Position numbers and translations under genes: made by a program. A stretch of 64,000 nucleotides of DNA, from NCBI RefSeq assembly GCF_037975245.1, contig NC_092575.1, forward strand, positions 28,419,341 through 28,483,340, in the 5' to 3' direction. The DNA is from Apostichopus japonicus (taxonomy: Eukaryota > Echinodermata > Holothuroidea > Aspidochirotida > Stichopodidae). The notes beneath the pieces were generated by a model. It searched no databases, was not told the DNA's origin, and saw only the letters and a list, made by a program, of their open reading frames with translations. Below are positions 23,904 to 36,150 of the stretch, one piece after another (the stretch's first letter is position 1; every line of letters begins with the position of its first letter).

Positions 23904-26900
23904 CTATGTCAGACAGGGTGATGGGAACCATGGTAGAGTAGCCATTAGCATGGACGAAAGCAGGAATTCTATCGCCAATGCGAAGAATGAAGCTTTGTAA
24001 GTTCCTGTCACCTCAAACAAGAAACCTGCAAAGGAAAGAAGAAAAGCCGTTGGCTAGATGGATTGTAGAAATGAACCAATGATTAACTGAATAGCAAAGG
24101 GAAAAATGAAATAGATGAATTGAAAATATGATATATTATGGTGATCAAAAGATGAAGACATGATTCCAAATAAACCAACTTACCCATTGGTAATGCCCCA
24201 AGGACCAACCCCAGTCCACACGCTACGCAAGTAATGGTTACCGCCTCGTCAACCAATTGTGTTCCGAGCAGCTCCTCTCCCAGTAAGTATGGGATATTGT
24301 TACCTAAAGGCCTCATCAAGCCGAGAACTAAAATGAAAACAGTACAGCATGTTTGTAAGTGTTATCTATATTACATTACCTGGCTAAATCATGGAACCAA
24401 TAAACTACGTACTGCAGCTGTTTAAAATAATATCCCAACAATGCTCACGGCTGCCTTTTTTCTTACAAGGAATAATTCAAAAATTGAAGAAAAAAAGAAG
24501 AAGAGAGAGGGGTGGGGCAATCAAACAGACAGAAAAAAAAGTGTTCAACCAGTATTCTAGCCAAGCATTTTGTTTTTGCTCTGTTCAAATTTGTTGACAT
24601 TTTTTTTTATCTTTAAGTTTTTTCGTTGCTCATTTTATTTTTTTAAGGCAATAATTCTGCATGAGATTTAAACTTACCAAAGGTCAGCAGGAAAATCTCT
24701 GAGTAAATCTTCACGAAAGGAAACGTTAGAGAAATGGCGATCATTACTGCATTGTGTAGCAGAACCAAGTGAACTTTCTGGAAAGGAAGCCTCTCCCCAA
24801 AACACCCCAGTATGAGCTTCATTATTAAGTCCCCGACTGCTATCATAGTTACAAGGATTGCTACTCGGTAAGGAGAGATATTGTCCGTCTCGTAAAAGCT
24901 TCCCTGGAAGGTAAAAAAGAATACACATTAACCCAGTTGCTTCACATTTCAGGTTTCGAAAAGGAAGATCAGGAAATGATCTACTTCAAATTACACTGAG
25001 AAAATGAATCAAGCTTGATCCCTGAATAATCTAATCCATTTCACAGTTCATTTGTTCGGGATTATATAACTTGACATGGAAACGTAATCATGTTATATAT
25101 TTATTTAAGGTGTTAAGCTCCTTTAATCCCTTTTATCGGAGCAATGCTGAAGAATTCCACCGGACTTCAAGGTTTCCCTGATGTGACTATCCGTACTTGA
25201 AATTGTTTTAAATATGCTTTTTATTTTCCCCTCAATCTTTTCCTCGCAGTCTTTTCTGTCCTGTTTCTTCGATTATATCTTGGGGAAGGAAGCAAGTCAC
25301 CCCCCCCCCCCCCACACACACACGCACACAACCCTTAATATGGCATTTTGGGCTCCTTCGATTCTCTCCACGATCATGCTTAAGCTAACAGGGCCAACTA
25401 ACTTTTACGCTGCAGTTGTGGGATCTTCTTTCCAGCAGTCGAGGAGACGTTCAACCTCCACCCCCCCCACCCCAACCTCTCCCGTTGGTATACGTTCCGG
25501 ACGGTACCGCACCTACCACGTTGGTGAGATCGTCGGTCCATAATATCCTTGGTAAATGTTGTAGGGTACGGGGGCGCACTCAACATATTTTACAGCAGAA
25601 GCGAATTCCGAAACAGCCTAATGCAGATTTGTTACGCTACTACTGTAGGGTCTTGAACAAGACTATATAATATGGTGTGATTCGAACTGCTGTTTTCTGC
25701 CTTGCCGCATGGCACGGGTGGAGGGCATTTGCTCGATTAGGAGGAAGCAGAGGTGCCTATAGGGCTAGTACGGTAAATGTCTATATAAAGAAGGGCAAAA
25801 TTCGGAGAACTAGTCCTTCGACCTCTATATGTAGGGGTGCCGACTATATAAACAGAGCTAGCTAGTGTAGGAGCGTTCAGTGATGCGATGGTCAGACATC
25901 ACCACCCGCTGCTGACCTAATATAGAAGAAGGCCAGGGTGGCCAGAGTTGTGGTCAGGAGGCCAGGGCTGTGGTCAGGAGGCCAGGGTTGTGGTCAGAAG
26001 GCCAGGGTGGCCAGGGTTGTGGTCAGGAGGCCAGGGTTGTGGTCCAGAATCACAGTGTGATGACACGATCGATCGGTGTGCTCTGGACCCATCACCTGTA
26101 CATCAGGTCTCAGCTCAGAGATTATCATGCGCCGGAATCAGTTTCAGAGACTGGCAAGGTGTGAATCACAGTGATGTACATATGTGCCTTGTTTGCATGT
26201 GTGCTTTATAGCATTCTCAGATGAACGTGTAGGTTATGCGTTACCAATCCAATCACCCATGAAACACAGGATAAAGAGCAATGATGCATATATAGGTGTA
26301 TGTTGACGGATTTCTTATTTTGTAACAACAGTAGCAAACTTATACCCGTATTAAAACACGGGACGATAGTGGTATCAGATAATAAAAAAAAAAGTTCCAT
26401 GAAGCTAATTTATATTAACAATGCCATAATTTAACACGATTTCGTTATGCTGGCATAAAATGGGCTTGTCTCTAACTGTAAAACATTGAACCATTACCGA
26501 GTCGTTAATGGACACACCCGAGACCAAGACGAGTGTGTGTGTGAAAGAGTGCGGAGAGGGGGGGGGGGATGGCGTGACAAGGCATGGTTGGCAAGGTCTT
26601 TCTAAGTGGAAAGTTGGACCATACTTCTTCCATACACCCTATTCTTTGATGAAGTTCATTTCTCAAGTTTTGGATATGATATCTCTATTACATGAACCGG
26701 TCGTGTATTCAAAGGATTAGTTTGCTGGTTGGATTCGTTAATTCCTTAAATTTTCTTTCTTGTACCTTAAAACCCAAACCACATTTTTTTTACAGAGAGA
26801 ATGACTGATGTCATCATGGCATTTGAGCTGCAAAAAGAGTTTGTTTATAAATATTTAAAAAATAACTTCAATAAAAAAAAAGCTTGCATTTTTTATGAAA

Positions 26901-28124
26901 TTTTTCATAGATATAACTTCGATAACTATTCATAATTATGTGTCGCAATTCCAGGATAAATCAACAAGAAGCTTATGAATGGAAAGTAAAACGAGTTAGA
27001 TAGATGTAGGAGATAAACTGAAAAGGGAAAAGAGAAGATTAGGGGGGGGGGGGGTAGGGAATAAGAAGGACGAAGACAGGCAACTGTGTTCCCTAGCGAG
27101 GCGTTGCCCCTGAACTCCACCCGACCCTAAAGCGCCGTCTGGTCCCCACGCCTTCTGGGGGAGCGCGGCCCGCGCTTCTGCGGCCCCTTATGCGCCATTG
27201 TAACCTGAAACCCCAAGGCATATGTTGGAATCCCTCAGCTCCGAGAAATAAAAGTCTAGCTATGCCCTGAGTTACTTACAACATTAATGTAATATCCTGT
27301 CCATGCCATTTCGATTAAGCAACATCCAAAGAAATAAAACCACGCCCTGGGATTCTTGAGAACAAACACCCAAACATCTGACCATTTCTTCGTTCTACCC
27401 TCGTGCTCATATAACGGAGTTCCCTCCTCATTCTTTCGTTTCACCTTTTTCCCGCTGCTTGAAAGTTTCTGTGCAATGGTTTGTCCGTCTTCAGATGATT
27501 TATGTTTAGTCAATTCGCAATAATCGTATTTTCTTGATTCTGTATCAACTTCGCCAGAAATCGTTCTTTGAGGATTTTTCAGATTTTCCTGGCCGTCAGC
27601 TCTCAGAAGGCAGTCTTTTTCGACATTTCCATTGGTAGATAGATGCTCGGGTGGTTTTATCAAGTAGGCAGCCGGTAGACAAAAAAACACAACAATACCT
27701 GATAAAACCTGGAAAGTTTCCTGCCAGCCAATAGTCGTTAGACAAAACTGGACGAACGTACTTAGTAATAGTTGACCTGAAACAGAAAGACAGCATGTAA
27801 TTATAAAACAAATAGTTGCGTTCTTTTCATTCGGAAATGACGTAATTATTTTCCACTCCCACTAGATACTAACACCATGAGGTATTTATTCCGTCCAGAT
27901 ATGTGCAGAAGCTTCACAAGTTAACAACAATCACAGTAACAATTCCCGTATTATTCATATTATGATAATAATCATAAATATAACCAGCAGTTTACTTTTC
28001 GACGCTTAAGCGACCACAAATGTGGGAGAAATCCGCAAGGGCTTATGGGTTACAAACTCACACGTTGGGTGGCTTCCAATTGAACAATTTAACTCATATG
28101 CATGATATACGCTAGGTAAATCTG

Positions 28125-28175
<51 letters not shown>

Positions 28176-31100
28176 TGTGTGTGCGTGTGTGTATGTGTGT
28201 GTGTGGGGGGGGGGGGGGGTTGTGTGCGTGTGTCTGTGTGTGTGGTGGTCTCTTCTGTCATACCTTCAAACGACTGAAGAGAGAGACTAACTTACCAAAT
28301 GATGTTCCGCTCCCAGCTATTAGAGTTCGATAACTGACCTGCGCTGGAAAGTGTAGAAGTATCACACAAGTGCCAGCATAGAAGATAAGGTTAACGCCAA
28401 CTCCATACAGAATACCAAACAGCACATACAGGTGGATGACGTGTGTCGCAAAGGAGGATAAGAGGAGGCAAGCGGCTGTGATTAATACCCCAGAGAGGAT
28501 GGTTGTTTGATAACCAAATAGTAGGGCTACAATGGTGGCAATAGGGCAAGATAGCTTGGCTGATGCCATGGCCAATGAACCAACCATACCTGCAGTTAAG
28601 GACGAAGAATAATATAAAAGTCCAGTACTTTCAGAATGCGGCCAGATTTTTTTATCTATATATGGTTTAAAGCACATATGCATCATCACAATATACTATT
28701 ATCTTAATAAAACGTTTATTATTATTGTGTGATAGTCTGGTACATTTTCTAGTTCTGGGCTGAGTGATCAACTTGTCAAGTCCACAAGGGTTTCTTACAG
28801 ATGGTGTTACATTCACTTCCATTACCTCCTTTCAATTTCACGTCGTATCTTTCTGTCTATGATGTGACTCTATTAGAGGTTCAATGTTCCAGAATGACTC
28901 GTCAGTCTATTTAACATGTTCTCATTTGTGTTTGTTTTATTCGGCCTCAGCCTGTAGAAGACCCTCTTACTTTATACACAGTGGCGTTGGAAGGTACTTT
29001 TGGGTGGGGGGGGGGGGGCTGAAGACTGATGGCCGGCCTGGGGCAGGGGTCTAAGGGGAGGGGGTGTCCCCCTCCCCTTTGGATTTTTTTTGCATTTCCA
29101 GGTGGCCTCAGATGCAATTTGGTGCAATATAGCACACTTCAACACCCACTCCATTTTGTAAATAATTTTGCATTTTCACCTGGCCTTAGATGCAATTTGG
29201 TACTCCAAATGAGATTTTTTTCTCATTTGGAAATGAAAAAGGGGTTTTCTAACCTGTGAAGCGGGGGGGGGGGGCGGAATGATACTTCCGCCCCTCCATA
29301 TTTTTCACTGGGGGCTGGCGCCCCCCGCCCCCCGGTTCCTACGCCCTTGTTTATACATGTTCTTAATACTGCACGTATGTGCTCATAACATTATTTTACG
29401 AAAGCTGTGAATCGAGACAATTTACTAGACTTATCCTATTGTACTGAGACATGGTGAGGAAATGGGGGACCGCGACCTGGGCGGTGTTTTATCCTAGTCC
29501 ACTCAGCATACACGTATTTCACTGTCTAAAACTAAGCCAAAACTAGAACAACTGTCACAGTGTGACAGTGTCACTTGTCATTTAGCCTCTGAAGAAGATC
29601 CTGCTAGGATCGAAACGTCAGGCCAACTTACTTTTACACATTCTATTACACAGGCTCTCTAGTGGATAAGCAGTTTGCTAACAGGTTTAATTTATTTTGA
29701 TTTATATCTATTTATGTACGACTTTACACAGTTACACTACGTTAAATAGCCCTATACACAACTGCAGTCAGACTAAGATGTGTTGTATCTTACATCAATT
29801 CACTGCGTTGTTGACACTGTAAAGTTATCCCTGTGTATTAATTGTCACTGTGTCGATGATATCACAGGGCGTTCCGCTACACGGCGCGCAGGCTGCACCC
29901 GAGTTGCTACACTCCTAATAATCTTTTGTAAGAATCAATTATGTATATATTACTGGGCTACTAAGGTCCATTTGTATATATTTTAAAATGTCGTATCATT
30001 GTACGAGGAGCTTTGCTACTGACACTTGGTTACCATCTCCGTAAAGTAATAACTTTATGCAAACTCTCTTCAGGTACACCGAGCTCTCGAAGACATGTTT
30101 ACAGTGACGAGACATGGATGCAATGTTAATTATATACAACTGATATTATTAGTTTAGGTACTATAAAGGCATGTCATTGTAGTGTTTGAGACAGTACCGT
30201 GGTTCGTACCGTGTATGGTCATCAAGACATGTACAATACAATCAAAGGCATGACAAATCTAGCATCATTTACCACACCATGAACACACCATCCAAATGCA
30301 ACACAAAACTCATATGGAAGCACATAACTTGAGGCATTAACATTTGGCAGAATTTACCAACACCATGAAAGCACCATCCATATTCAACACAAAACTCATA
30401 TGGAAGCACATAACTTGAGGAATTTACATTTGGCAGAATTTACCAACACCATGAAAACACCATCCATATGCAATACAAAACTCATATGGAAGTACACAAC
30501 TTGAGGCATTTACATTTGGCAGAATTTACCAACACTACGAGCACACCATCCAGATGCAACACAAAACTCATATGGAAGTACACAACTTGAGGCTTTTTTA
30601 TTTGGCAGAATTTACCAACACCATGAACACACCATCCAGATGCAACACAAAACTCATATGGAAGTACACAACTTGAGGCTTTTTTATTTGGCAGAATTTA
30701 CCAACACCATGAACACACCATCCAGATGCAACACAAAACTCATATGGAAGTACACAACTTGAGGCTTTTTTATTTGGCAGAATTTACCAACACCATGAAC
30801 ACACCATCCAGATGCAACACAAAACTCATATGGAAGTACACAACTTGAGGCTTTTTTATTTGGCAGAATTTACCAACACCATGAACACGCCATCCAGATG
30901 CAACACAAAACTCATATGGAAGTACACAACTTGAAGCTTTTTTATTTGGCAGAATTTACCAACACTACGAACACACCATCCAGATGCAACACAAAACTCA
31001 TATGGAAGTACACAATTTGAGGCATTTACGATGTCAAACAAGGCTGCATTGTGTTTCCTGCTGTCGAACATATGTCATTCTCATATGAAGTTATTTTGCA

Positions 31101-31867
31101 AAACATTTTGCAGATTAAGCTAATAATTTGGCATGAAGGTATCATTTTCTTTGCCTTCCGAACAGTTCACGAAATTTATATATCTTACACTTTGAAAAGC
31201 TTTATGTGTTTAAAAAAGTAGAATATTATTTTCATGAAATATGACGCACAAGCAGGCTACAGAACCTTGACTTCCGTTTGCTTATGCTGTTATAAATTAA
31301 GATATTAATTAGGGTTAGTGCTAGGGTTTCCGAAGTCCATCCCATCACCAACTTCTTACCTATATCAACCACAGTAGCATTCATTCCATTTTGAATGTAT
31401 GGGAACATCAAGTTATAACAAAACATCGGCCCGTATCCAAAGGCGTATAGCACAAACATAGCACCACAAGCGATCCATTTTTCATGTATCTTAAATATCC
31501 CCATCTGAGAAAAGAGGAAAAGATGTGTTTTGTTGTTGCAAAGTCAAGTTTTATATATATATAAATATTTATAAACTGTGAAATTAAATATCAATCCAAT
31601 TTCTTCTTCGAGATAAGCATGAGACCTTACTGGTACTCGTGACTGAGTCGGGCAGTCTGCTAGAAGAACTGACCGGAATGTAAGGCAGCCAATGGAACAG
31701 GTCACACATTCTGCACACGTGAATAGAGGTTGTTGTTTCCATGGGGATCCCCTCCATTTATCTCCAAGCATTCCCGAACTAAGCGGGTAGATTGAAATTA
31801 ACTTCATTGAAAACCGTTCGGATTACACAAATTCAGTATTTTAGTATGTCGTCATGGAGTAACTTCC

Positions 31868-31930
<63 letters not shown>

Positions 31931-32324
31931 CTGGTTCACTTTTTTACACCGTTTATGCTGGGACGTTATAACAGAAACCCCTGAGGGATTCCCATCATTG
32001 GCTTATCAAAGCCGCAAATTGACCGAAGTCAGTCTCTTAGATTCATGTTTAACGTCCATGATTATGAATTGTCAGTTGGACGACATATATTAATCTTGGA
32101 GTAAATCGAACTCGGGACCTTATGATTGAAAGGCACCGGCGTTAACCACTGAGCTAACACTTCACAATCCTACAACCATCATCCCACCATCATCCTACTA
32201 TCATCCTACTACCATTCTAAACCATATCAGCCACTCAACATCAACATGTTTATCATCACACTTCTCCCCAGCTCCCCAAACACTTATTTATAGAAGGGGG
32301 AAAAGATTAACTTACCTTAGCCAT
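23904..32324 (-). CDS. SLC16-like: Divergent monocarboxylate-transporter-like MFS carrier (SLC16 type), 7 exons, complete
   Basis: Exons in transcript order: 32324-32316, 31504-31360, 28589-28296, 27776-27280, 24903-24678, 24327-24184, 24025-23904. All introns are GT-AG, phases match, and the product is 478 aa from ATG (context AAAATGG) to TAG. Hydrophobic segments fit 12 TM helices: TM1 near residues 12-35, TM2-TM6 in exons 3-4, a charged cytoplasmic loop of about 100 residues (about 190-290), TM7-TM12 after it. Loop length and the 6+6 split are those of SLC16/MCT proteins, as are the TM11-TM12 junction (LGALPMG then FLFEVTGTY) and the TM2 region (GSLAMASAK). The two MCT signature motifs are degenerate: TM1 reads HEKWIACG and the TM5 entry reads LHFPAQVSYRTLIAGSG. 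The substrate therefore cannot be inferred; an orphan SLC16-like carrier is likeliest. Confidence 0.85.
25928..26046. repeat. Short tandem repeat, ~20-bp GC-rich unit
   Basis: Units of GGTTGTGGTCAGGAGGCCAG type, about six copies with GGTGGCCAG interruptions. It lies in the intron between SLC16-like exons 4 and 5. Confidence 0.85.
28126..28250. repeat. Compound microsatellite (TA)n-(TG)n with G run
   Basis: An alternating TA stretch, then TG-rich sequence, then a run of about 14 G, then TG again. It begins about 45 bp beyond the donor of SLC16-like exon 3. Confidence 0.95.
28979..29349. mobile_element. hAT-type MITE with perfect 8-bp target duplication
   Basis: The left end reads CAGTGGCGTTGGAAGG and the right end GGTTCCTACGCCCTTG, an imperfect terminal inverted repeat starting CA(G). 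It is flanked on both sides by TTTATACA (28971-28978 and 29350-29357). The 371-bp interior is non-coding and rich in G/C runs, with a GGGGGTGTCCCCCTCCCC block. hAT superfamily elements make 8-bp duplications and often have CAGTGGCG termini. Inserted in an intron of the SLC16-like gene. Confidence 0.9.
29570..29625 (+). repeat. Penelope-like 3'-end motif with hairpin
   Basis: CTGAAGAAGATCCTGCTAGG followed by ATCGAAACGTCAGG. GATCCT and AGGATC form a six-base-pair stem. GAAGAAG-hairpin-CGAAACGT patterns recur at the 3' ends of some invertebrate retroelements, which I recall mainly from Penelope-like elements. No reverse transcriptase or GIY-YIG frame is adjacent, so only a tail fragment is claimed. 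Confidence 0.4.
30265..31033. repeat. Minisatellite, 86-bp unit, ~9 copies
   Basis: The unit contains CACACCATCCAGATGCAACA, AAACTCATATGGAAGTACAC, AACTTGAGGC and TTTGGCAGAATTTACCAACA. Matching points at 30601 and 30687 give 86 bp. The first copies diverge (GGCATTAACATTTGG); the middle ones are nearly identical. It lies in intron 2 of the SLC16-like gene. Confidence 0.95.
31872..31924. repeat. (AT)n microsatellite
   Basis: About 26 uninterrupted AT dinucleotides in intron 1 of the SLC16-like gene. Confidence 0.95.
31975..32162 (-). mobile_element. tRNA-derived SINE (family B), copy 1
   Basis: Read on the minus strand: A-box region TAGCTCAGTGGTTAACGC, B box GAGTTCGATTTAC, then a body with TGGACGTTAAACATG and GACTGACTTCGGTCAA. 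It shares head and body with copies at 57596-57846 and 55370-55500. Inserted in intron 1 of the SLC16-like gene. Confidence 0.8.
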
Positions 32325-32969
32325 TTTCTCCGTCTGTGATACAAAACAATCTCACTAAATGTAAAGCAAACATCTATACTTAACATTTGTTGAATCAACA
32401 TTTTCTGCTATGAATTGGAAAACTCAAATAAAAAATTTAAATGTCACTAAACTTTTATGAGGAATTATTTTCTTGGTAGTAGAGCCCCCGAAAATGATTT
32501 GATCTGTGGGTATATGTTTATCTAAACTTGTAAAAAACATTCAATTTAGACTGGAGGGCAAACATTTTATCAATTCCACAGTCGACTTTTACGAACACCA
32601 GAAAGATGTTTTTGAACGCTATAAAATATTACGCCGATTCACAGAAATGAAAAAAAAGAATGTTATGAACATGTCATACAGTAACTGACAATTTCAAACA
32701 GCTCAGAGAAATAGGAGATAGTAGCATTTTTCATTTGACTGCCACTTGTGCTGTGAAAACTACTTTTTTTCTTTTTCTTAACAACCATCATTCAGGAATA
32801 AATGTGAACAATTTCTTCTTTAGGTTGGAGGAAGTTTGCCTAGATCTCTTGTAAGAGTAGAGCCTTGGATAATAAAGTATAAAACCCTTCTAGTTTTAAA
32901 ATGCCAAAAGTTTAGGATTTGGGGAGTGACATATTGGCAATTGCGTTTGACATCTGTAGACTGTTAGTT

Positions 32970-33005
32970 ATATAGATCACTGAAAGTTGGTCGAAACGTT
33001 GACTG
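32970..33005 (+). repeat. Second CGAAACG retroelement-tail-like motif
   Basis: GATCACTGAAAGTTGGTCGA followed by AACGTTGACTGGACC resembles the motif near 29577-29610. Short and isolated, so the assignment is tentative. Confidence 0.25.
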
Positions 33006-33343
33006 GACCAAACCTGAACGTAGAAAAATGAACTTACTTGGAATAAATATGAACTACTGAGACAGTAATGACCTGTAAAGAAAGCCATCTAGCTTGCATA
33101 ATGTAAGTTTGGCAATTGCTTGGAATGTAACTTTTCTTCTGTGCAACTGACTCTGGTATAGAAAACTTTGCATACATCTCAAGTCAAAGAATTAACTTTA
33201 AGATTGAAGTATTTAGCTTCCGCTTGGAATACTTTCTTTTTGAGGTGGATAGAAGAGAGGAGGGGTGGGGATAGAGAGGAGGGGTGGGGATAGAGGGGTA
33301 GCTGGTATACAGAGAGGGGTGTGGTGGGTAGAAATGGACCTAC

Positions 33344-33557
33344 CATTGTCAAGTTTCAGTCTCTTGAGAATATCAAGAGGGTGTCCAGTTGCATGTACTT
33401 CATGAAGATGGTGGTAAAGCAAAGTTGGTAGAGGTCTCTTTGGTGGACGCACGGGCCGGGAATTTTTTCCCCAAACAGGTGTGCAATTGTGTGAAAATAG
33501 TAGCTCATGATTGGTCGGAAAAGTTACGTCATCACCATAGAAACCTTCACTTCGAGG
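33344..33557 (-). other. Possible unassigned exon
   Basis: The minus strand is open for 71 codons and ends at a good donor (AATG|GTAGGT). Its last third reads like ordinary protein (LYHHLHEVHATGHPLD). There is no ATG in frame, the acceptor side is weak, and its phase does not fit the SLC16-like start exon. I do not recognise the protein; it may be chance. Confidence 0.2.
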
Positions 33558-33804
33558 TTATCAAAATGTCTGCATCCATTCGTTGCAACGAAGATATACC
33601 AGTTCAAAATTACCCGCAGCTTCTCGTATCTTTGGAATTGACATATTTAGCACACTAGTTTGTTATGATTGTATGATCTACTATCGATGTTTGATCAAAG
33701 TTTTCCGTGAAGGCATTAATCGATAACATCGCACAGTGAAAGTTTCGTACAGGGTGCATCACATATGTGCTGTAGGCCTATATGTATGTATGTATGTGTG
33801 TATG

Positions 33805-33965
33805 CAGTGGCGGAGCTAGGGGTATTGGTCAGGGCGAGAATGGTCTGTAGGGTCGCTTTTGACACTATCTAAGCGGAGCGCCACCAGAGGTTGGCGCGGA
33901 GCAAACATACATTTTTTGAGTAAAGATACTCCCAAGTCCAACTTAGTACACGAACGTCTGATTTG
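33805..33965 (+). mobile_element. hAT-like 5' end fragment
   Basis: Starts CAGTGGCGGAGCTAGGG, a typical hAT MITE terminus, and contains the CGGAGCGCCACC..GGTTGGCGCGGAGC hairpin block also seen twice within 34475-35722. No matching right end with target duplication was found, so it may be truncated. Confidence 0.5.
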
Positions 33966-34474
33966 GCAATTTAACAGGCTCGAAATATATAGCCATAATA
34001 TGACGTCACGTTATTAACCAAAGAACATTATATTTATAGAAACATGTCGAATTTGGCAACATGTCTGGATGTGTATGTTGTAATGACGCCATACTGCAAG
34101 TCCATAACATTCTCTAAAAGGGGGGGGGGTGTACGAGTTATTATGGTACGGGATAAACAATAACAAGACACACATATGACTCACCATCTCTAAAGATTGA
34201 GGACACTATTGCTAGGAAAGTACTTTTCAAGTTTTCATCTTTAGAGTATACATCTAGCCAGTTTGTGTTTTATTCTTCTAGGTGTATCAAATCATTCGAC
34301 CTACCAACACGTCCATGGAGTTTGAGGTAAATTTTTCCTCCCACCAATAAAGTCCAATGTCAACTTGTCTGATTATTTCGAACTATACATTTTCCGATCC
34401 TCGAGGGCAAATGTTACTTTTAGTTAAGGCATGCAGAAATCGACAGATTTGGCTTTGGTTGGGATTCCTTTTAC

Positions 34475-35722
34475 CATGGGTGGCGATCTGTTTCAAATAT
34501 TGGGGGGGACATTTGCTTGGATGCAGGCGAATTACTATCAAAGCGGAGCGCCACCATTGGTTGGAGCGCAGCGTACAAGAAAATTTCTGGTTTTGATAGC
34601 CCCCAGATCACCGGAAATGGCACTTCTCGGGCTTGAAACCAGATGTACACTTTTGCATGAGAACCAAGTTTTTCCTAATAGTTTTTTTTTTTCATTCATA
34701 ACCTTTTTTCAAGATTGTCACCAGTCACACATCATGTTCGACCTCATTGCATGTCCTGTGGATCATTGCTTTTGTAGGTAATAACGCCCCACAATACCCG
34801 TAAGGCCACTTTTCAAGGTTTTAAGCCCATTATTTGTTCAGAATTTGAATAATAAATTCACTTCAAAACATACCCATAATGTTGCACAAAATTTCATCTA
34901 TGGACAACCAATATAGAAAAAAAAACCTCAACCCCTAACAGACCGGTCAAAATTGCACGAGTATAGAGGGAAGTATGATGAAGAATGTTGGTCAAGGAAT
35001 TTTCGAAAATTCAGACACAGTTAAATTATTGGTGTAAAAATATTAAAACCTCTTATAACGGCAACTATAAAACTTCGATATCATAGAAAATACCCCCCAA
35101 AAAATGCTCGAGGGGGAGGGCGGTCTCCACCCTTCACCCCCCCTCCCTTGGCTACGCACCTGCGGTTAGAAATCTTGTAGGAAACAGGCTAAATGGAAAC
35201 CCAGTGAACCCATATGGATGTGGATCATACATATGATTGTACGTACTTACACGTACAAGAGGCAAACCAAATTTCATTACGGATGCGGTCCGTCTAGAGC
35301 TATTCATTTCGAAAAAAAAAGTAAAAGCTACTTTCGGTCATATATAGTAACAAATTGTGACACGGTTAGACAGGCTCCTTGCGAGGAATTTGCCAAGGGA
35401 GGGGCAAAGCTTGTACCCAGACTTTCTAAGCGTAGCGCCACCATAAGTTGGCGCGAAGCGCAAAAGAAAATTTTGGCCGAAAATGCCTCCCAGATCGCTG
35501 GAAATGGCACTTCCCAGGACTTGTAAGTTACATCTAAGCCTTTTCTATTGTGAAATGATTACTAGCGATATCATTAAAAATTACAAAACATATGCTAAAA
35601 AAATACTATGCCACCAAATATTGGGGGGGGGGGGGATATTTGATACTATATCCCCCCACCTAAAATATTGGGGGGGGACATGTCCCCCCCGTCCCCCCCC
35701 CCCCCCATGATCGCCGCCCATG
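34475..35722. mobile_element. Non-autonomous hAT-like element, 1,248 bp, with perfect 8-bp target duplication
   Basis: The left terminus CATGGGTGGCGATC and right terminus GATCGCCGCCCATG are inverted repeats with one mismatch. Both are flanked by CCTTTTAC (34467-34474 and 35723-35730). The interior holds long G and C runs near both ends and two copies (about 34540 and 35430) of a block with GCGCCACCA..TTGG hairpins followed by AAATGGCACTTC. No transposase frame. Confidence 0.85.
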
Positions 35723-35854
35723 CCTTTTACCATAAACAGGCTGATATTTACTGTAACAACCCGCTTCTGTACACGTACAGTAACATTCACAGCCAAATTA
35801 CGTAACGATATAAGGCTATTAGCATGAAGCTGAACAGATTATCTTACTTTCGAA

Positions 35855-36150
35855 ACGCGTCCGGTTACCATCGGTCCGTTTCTAATTTACCTACCATCAC
35901 TGTTTCCTAAACTTTCGCTCCAGCTAACACACCATAAATGCGACCTTCGTGATTCTTGGTCAGAGCTAGCTACAATCTTGCATTGTTGTACCGTCACTCT
36001 TTCCAAAACTTCGCTCTAGTAAACAGTGCAGCGCAAATTCAATTTGCATTTAAACGCGTCCTTCGTGAATCCTGTAGTCCGAGACGACGGAAGGTCCTTT
36101 AGGTACCTTCACTCTTTCCAAACTTCCGGTGCATGACGTGCGTGAACAAC
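35855..36150. repeat. Degenerate tandem repeat, ~120-bp unit, ~2.5 copies
   Basis: Copies share ACGCGTCC, CCTTCGTGA, CACTCTTTCC and AACTTCGCTC in the same order. Diverged and non-coding, between the hAT-like element and the LINE fragment. Confidence 0.55.

Noticed and set aside
33805-35162. A single hAT element from CAGTGGCGGAGC to GGCTACGCACCTG
   Set aside because: The proposed right end lies inside the better supported element 34475-35722, and its flanks show no 8-bp duplication.
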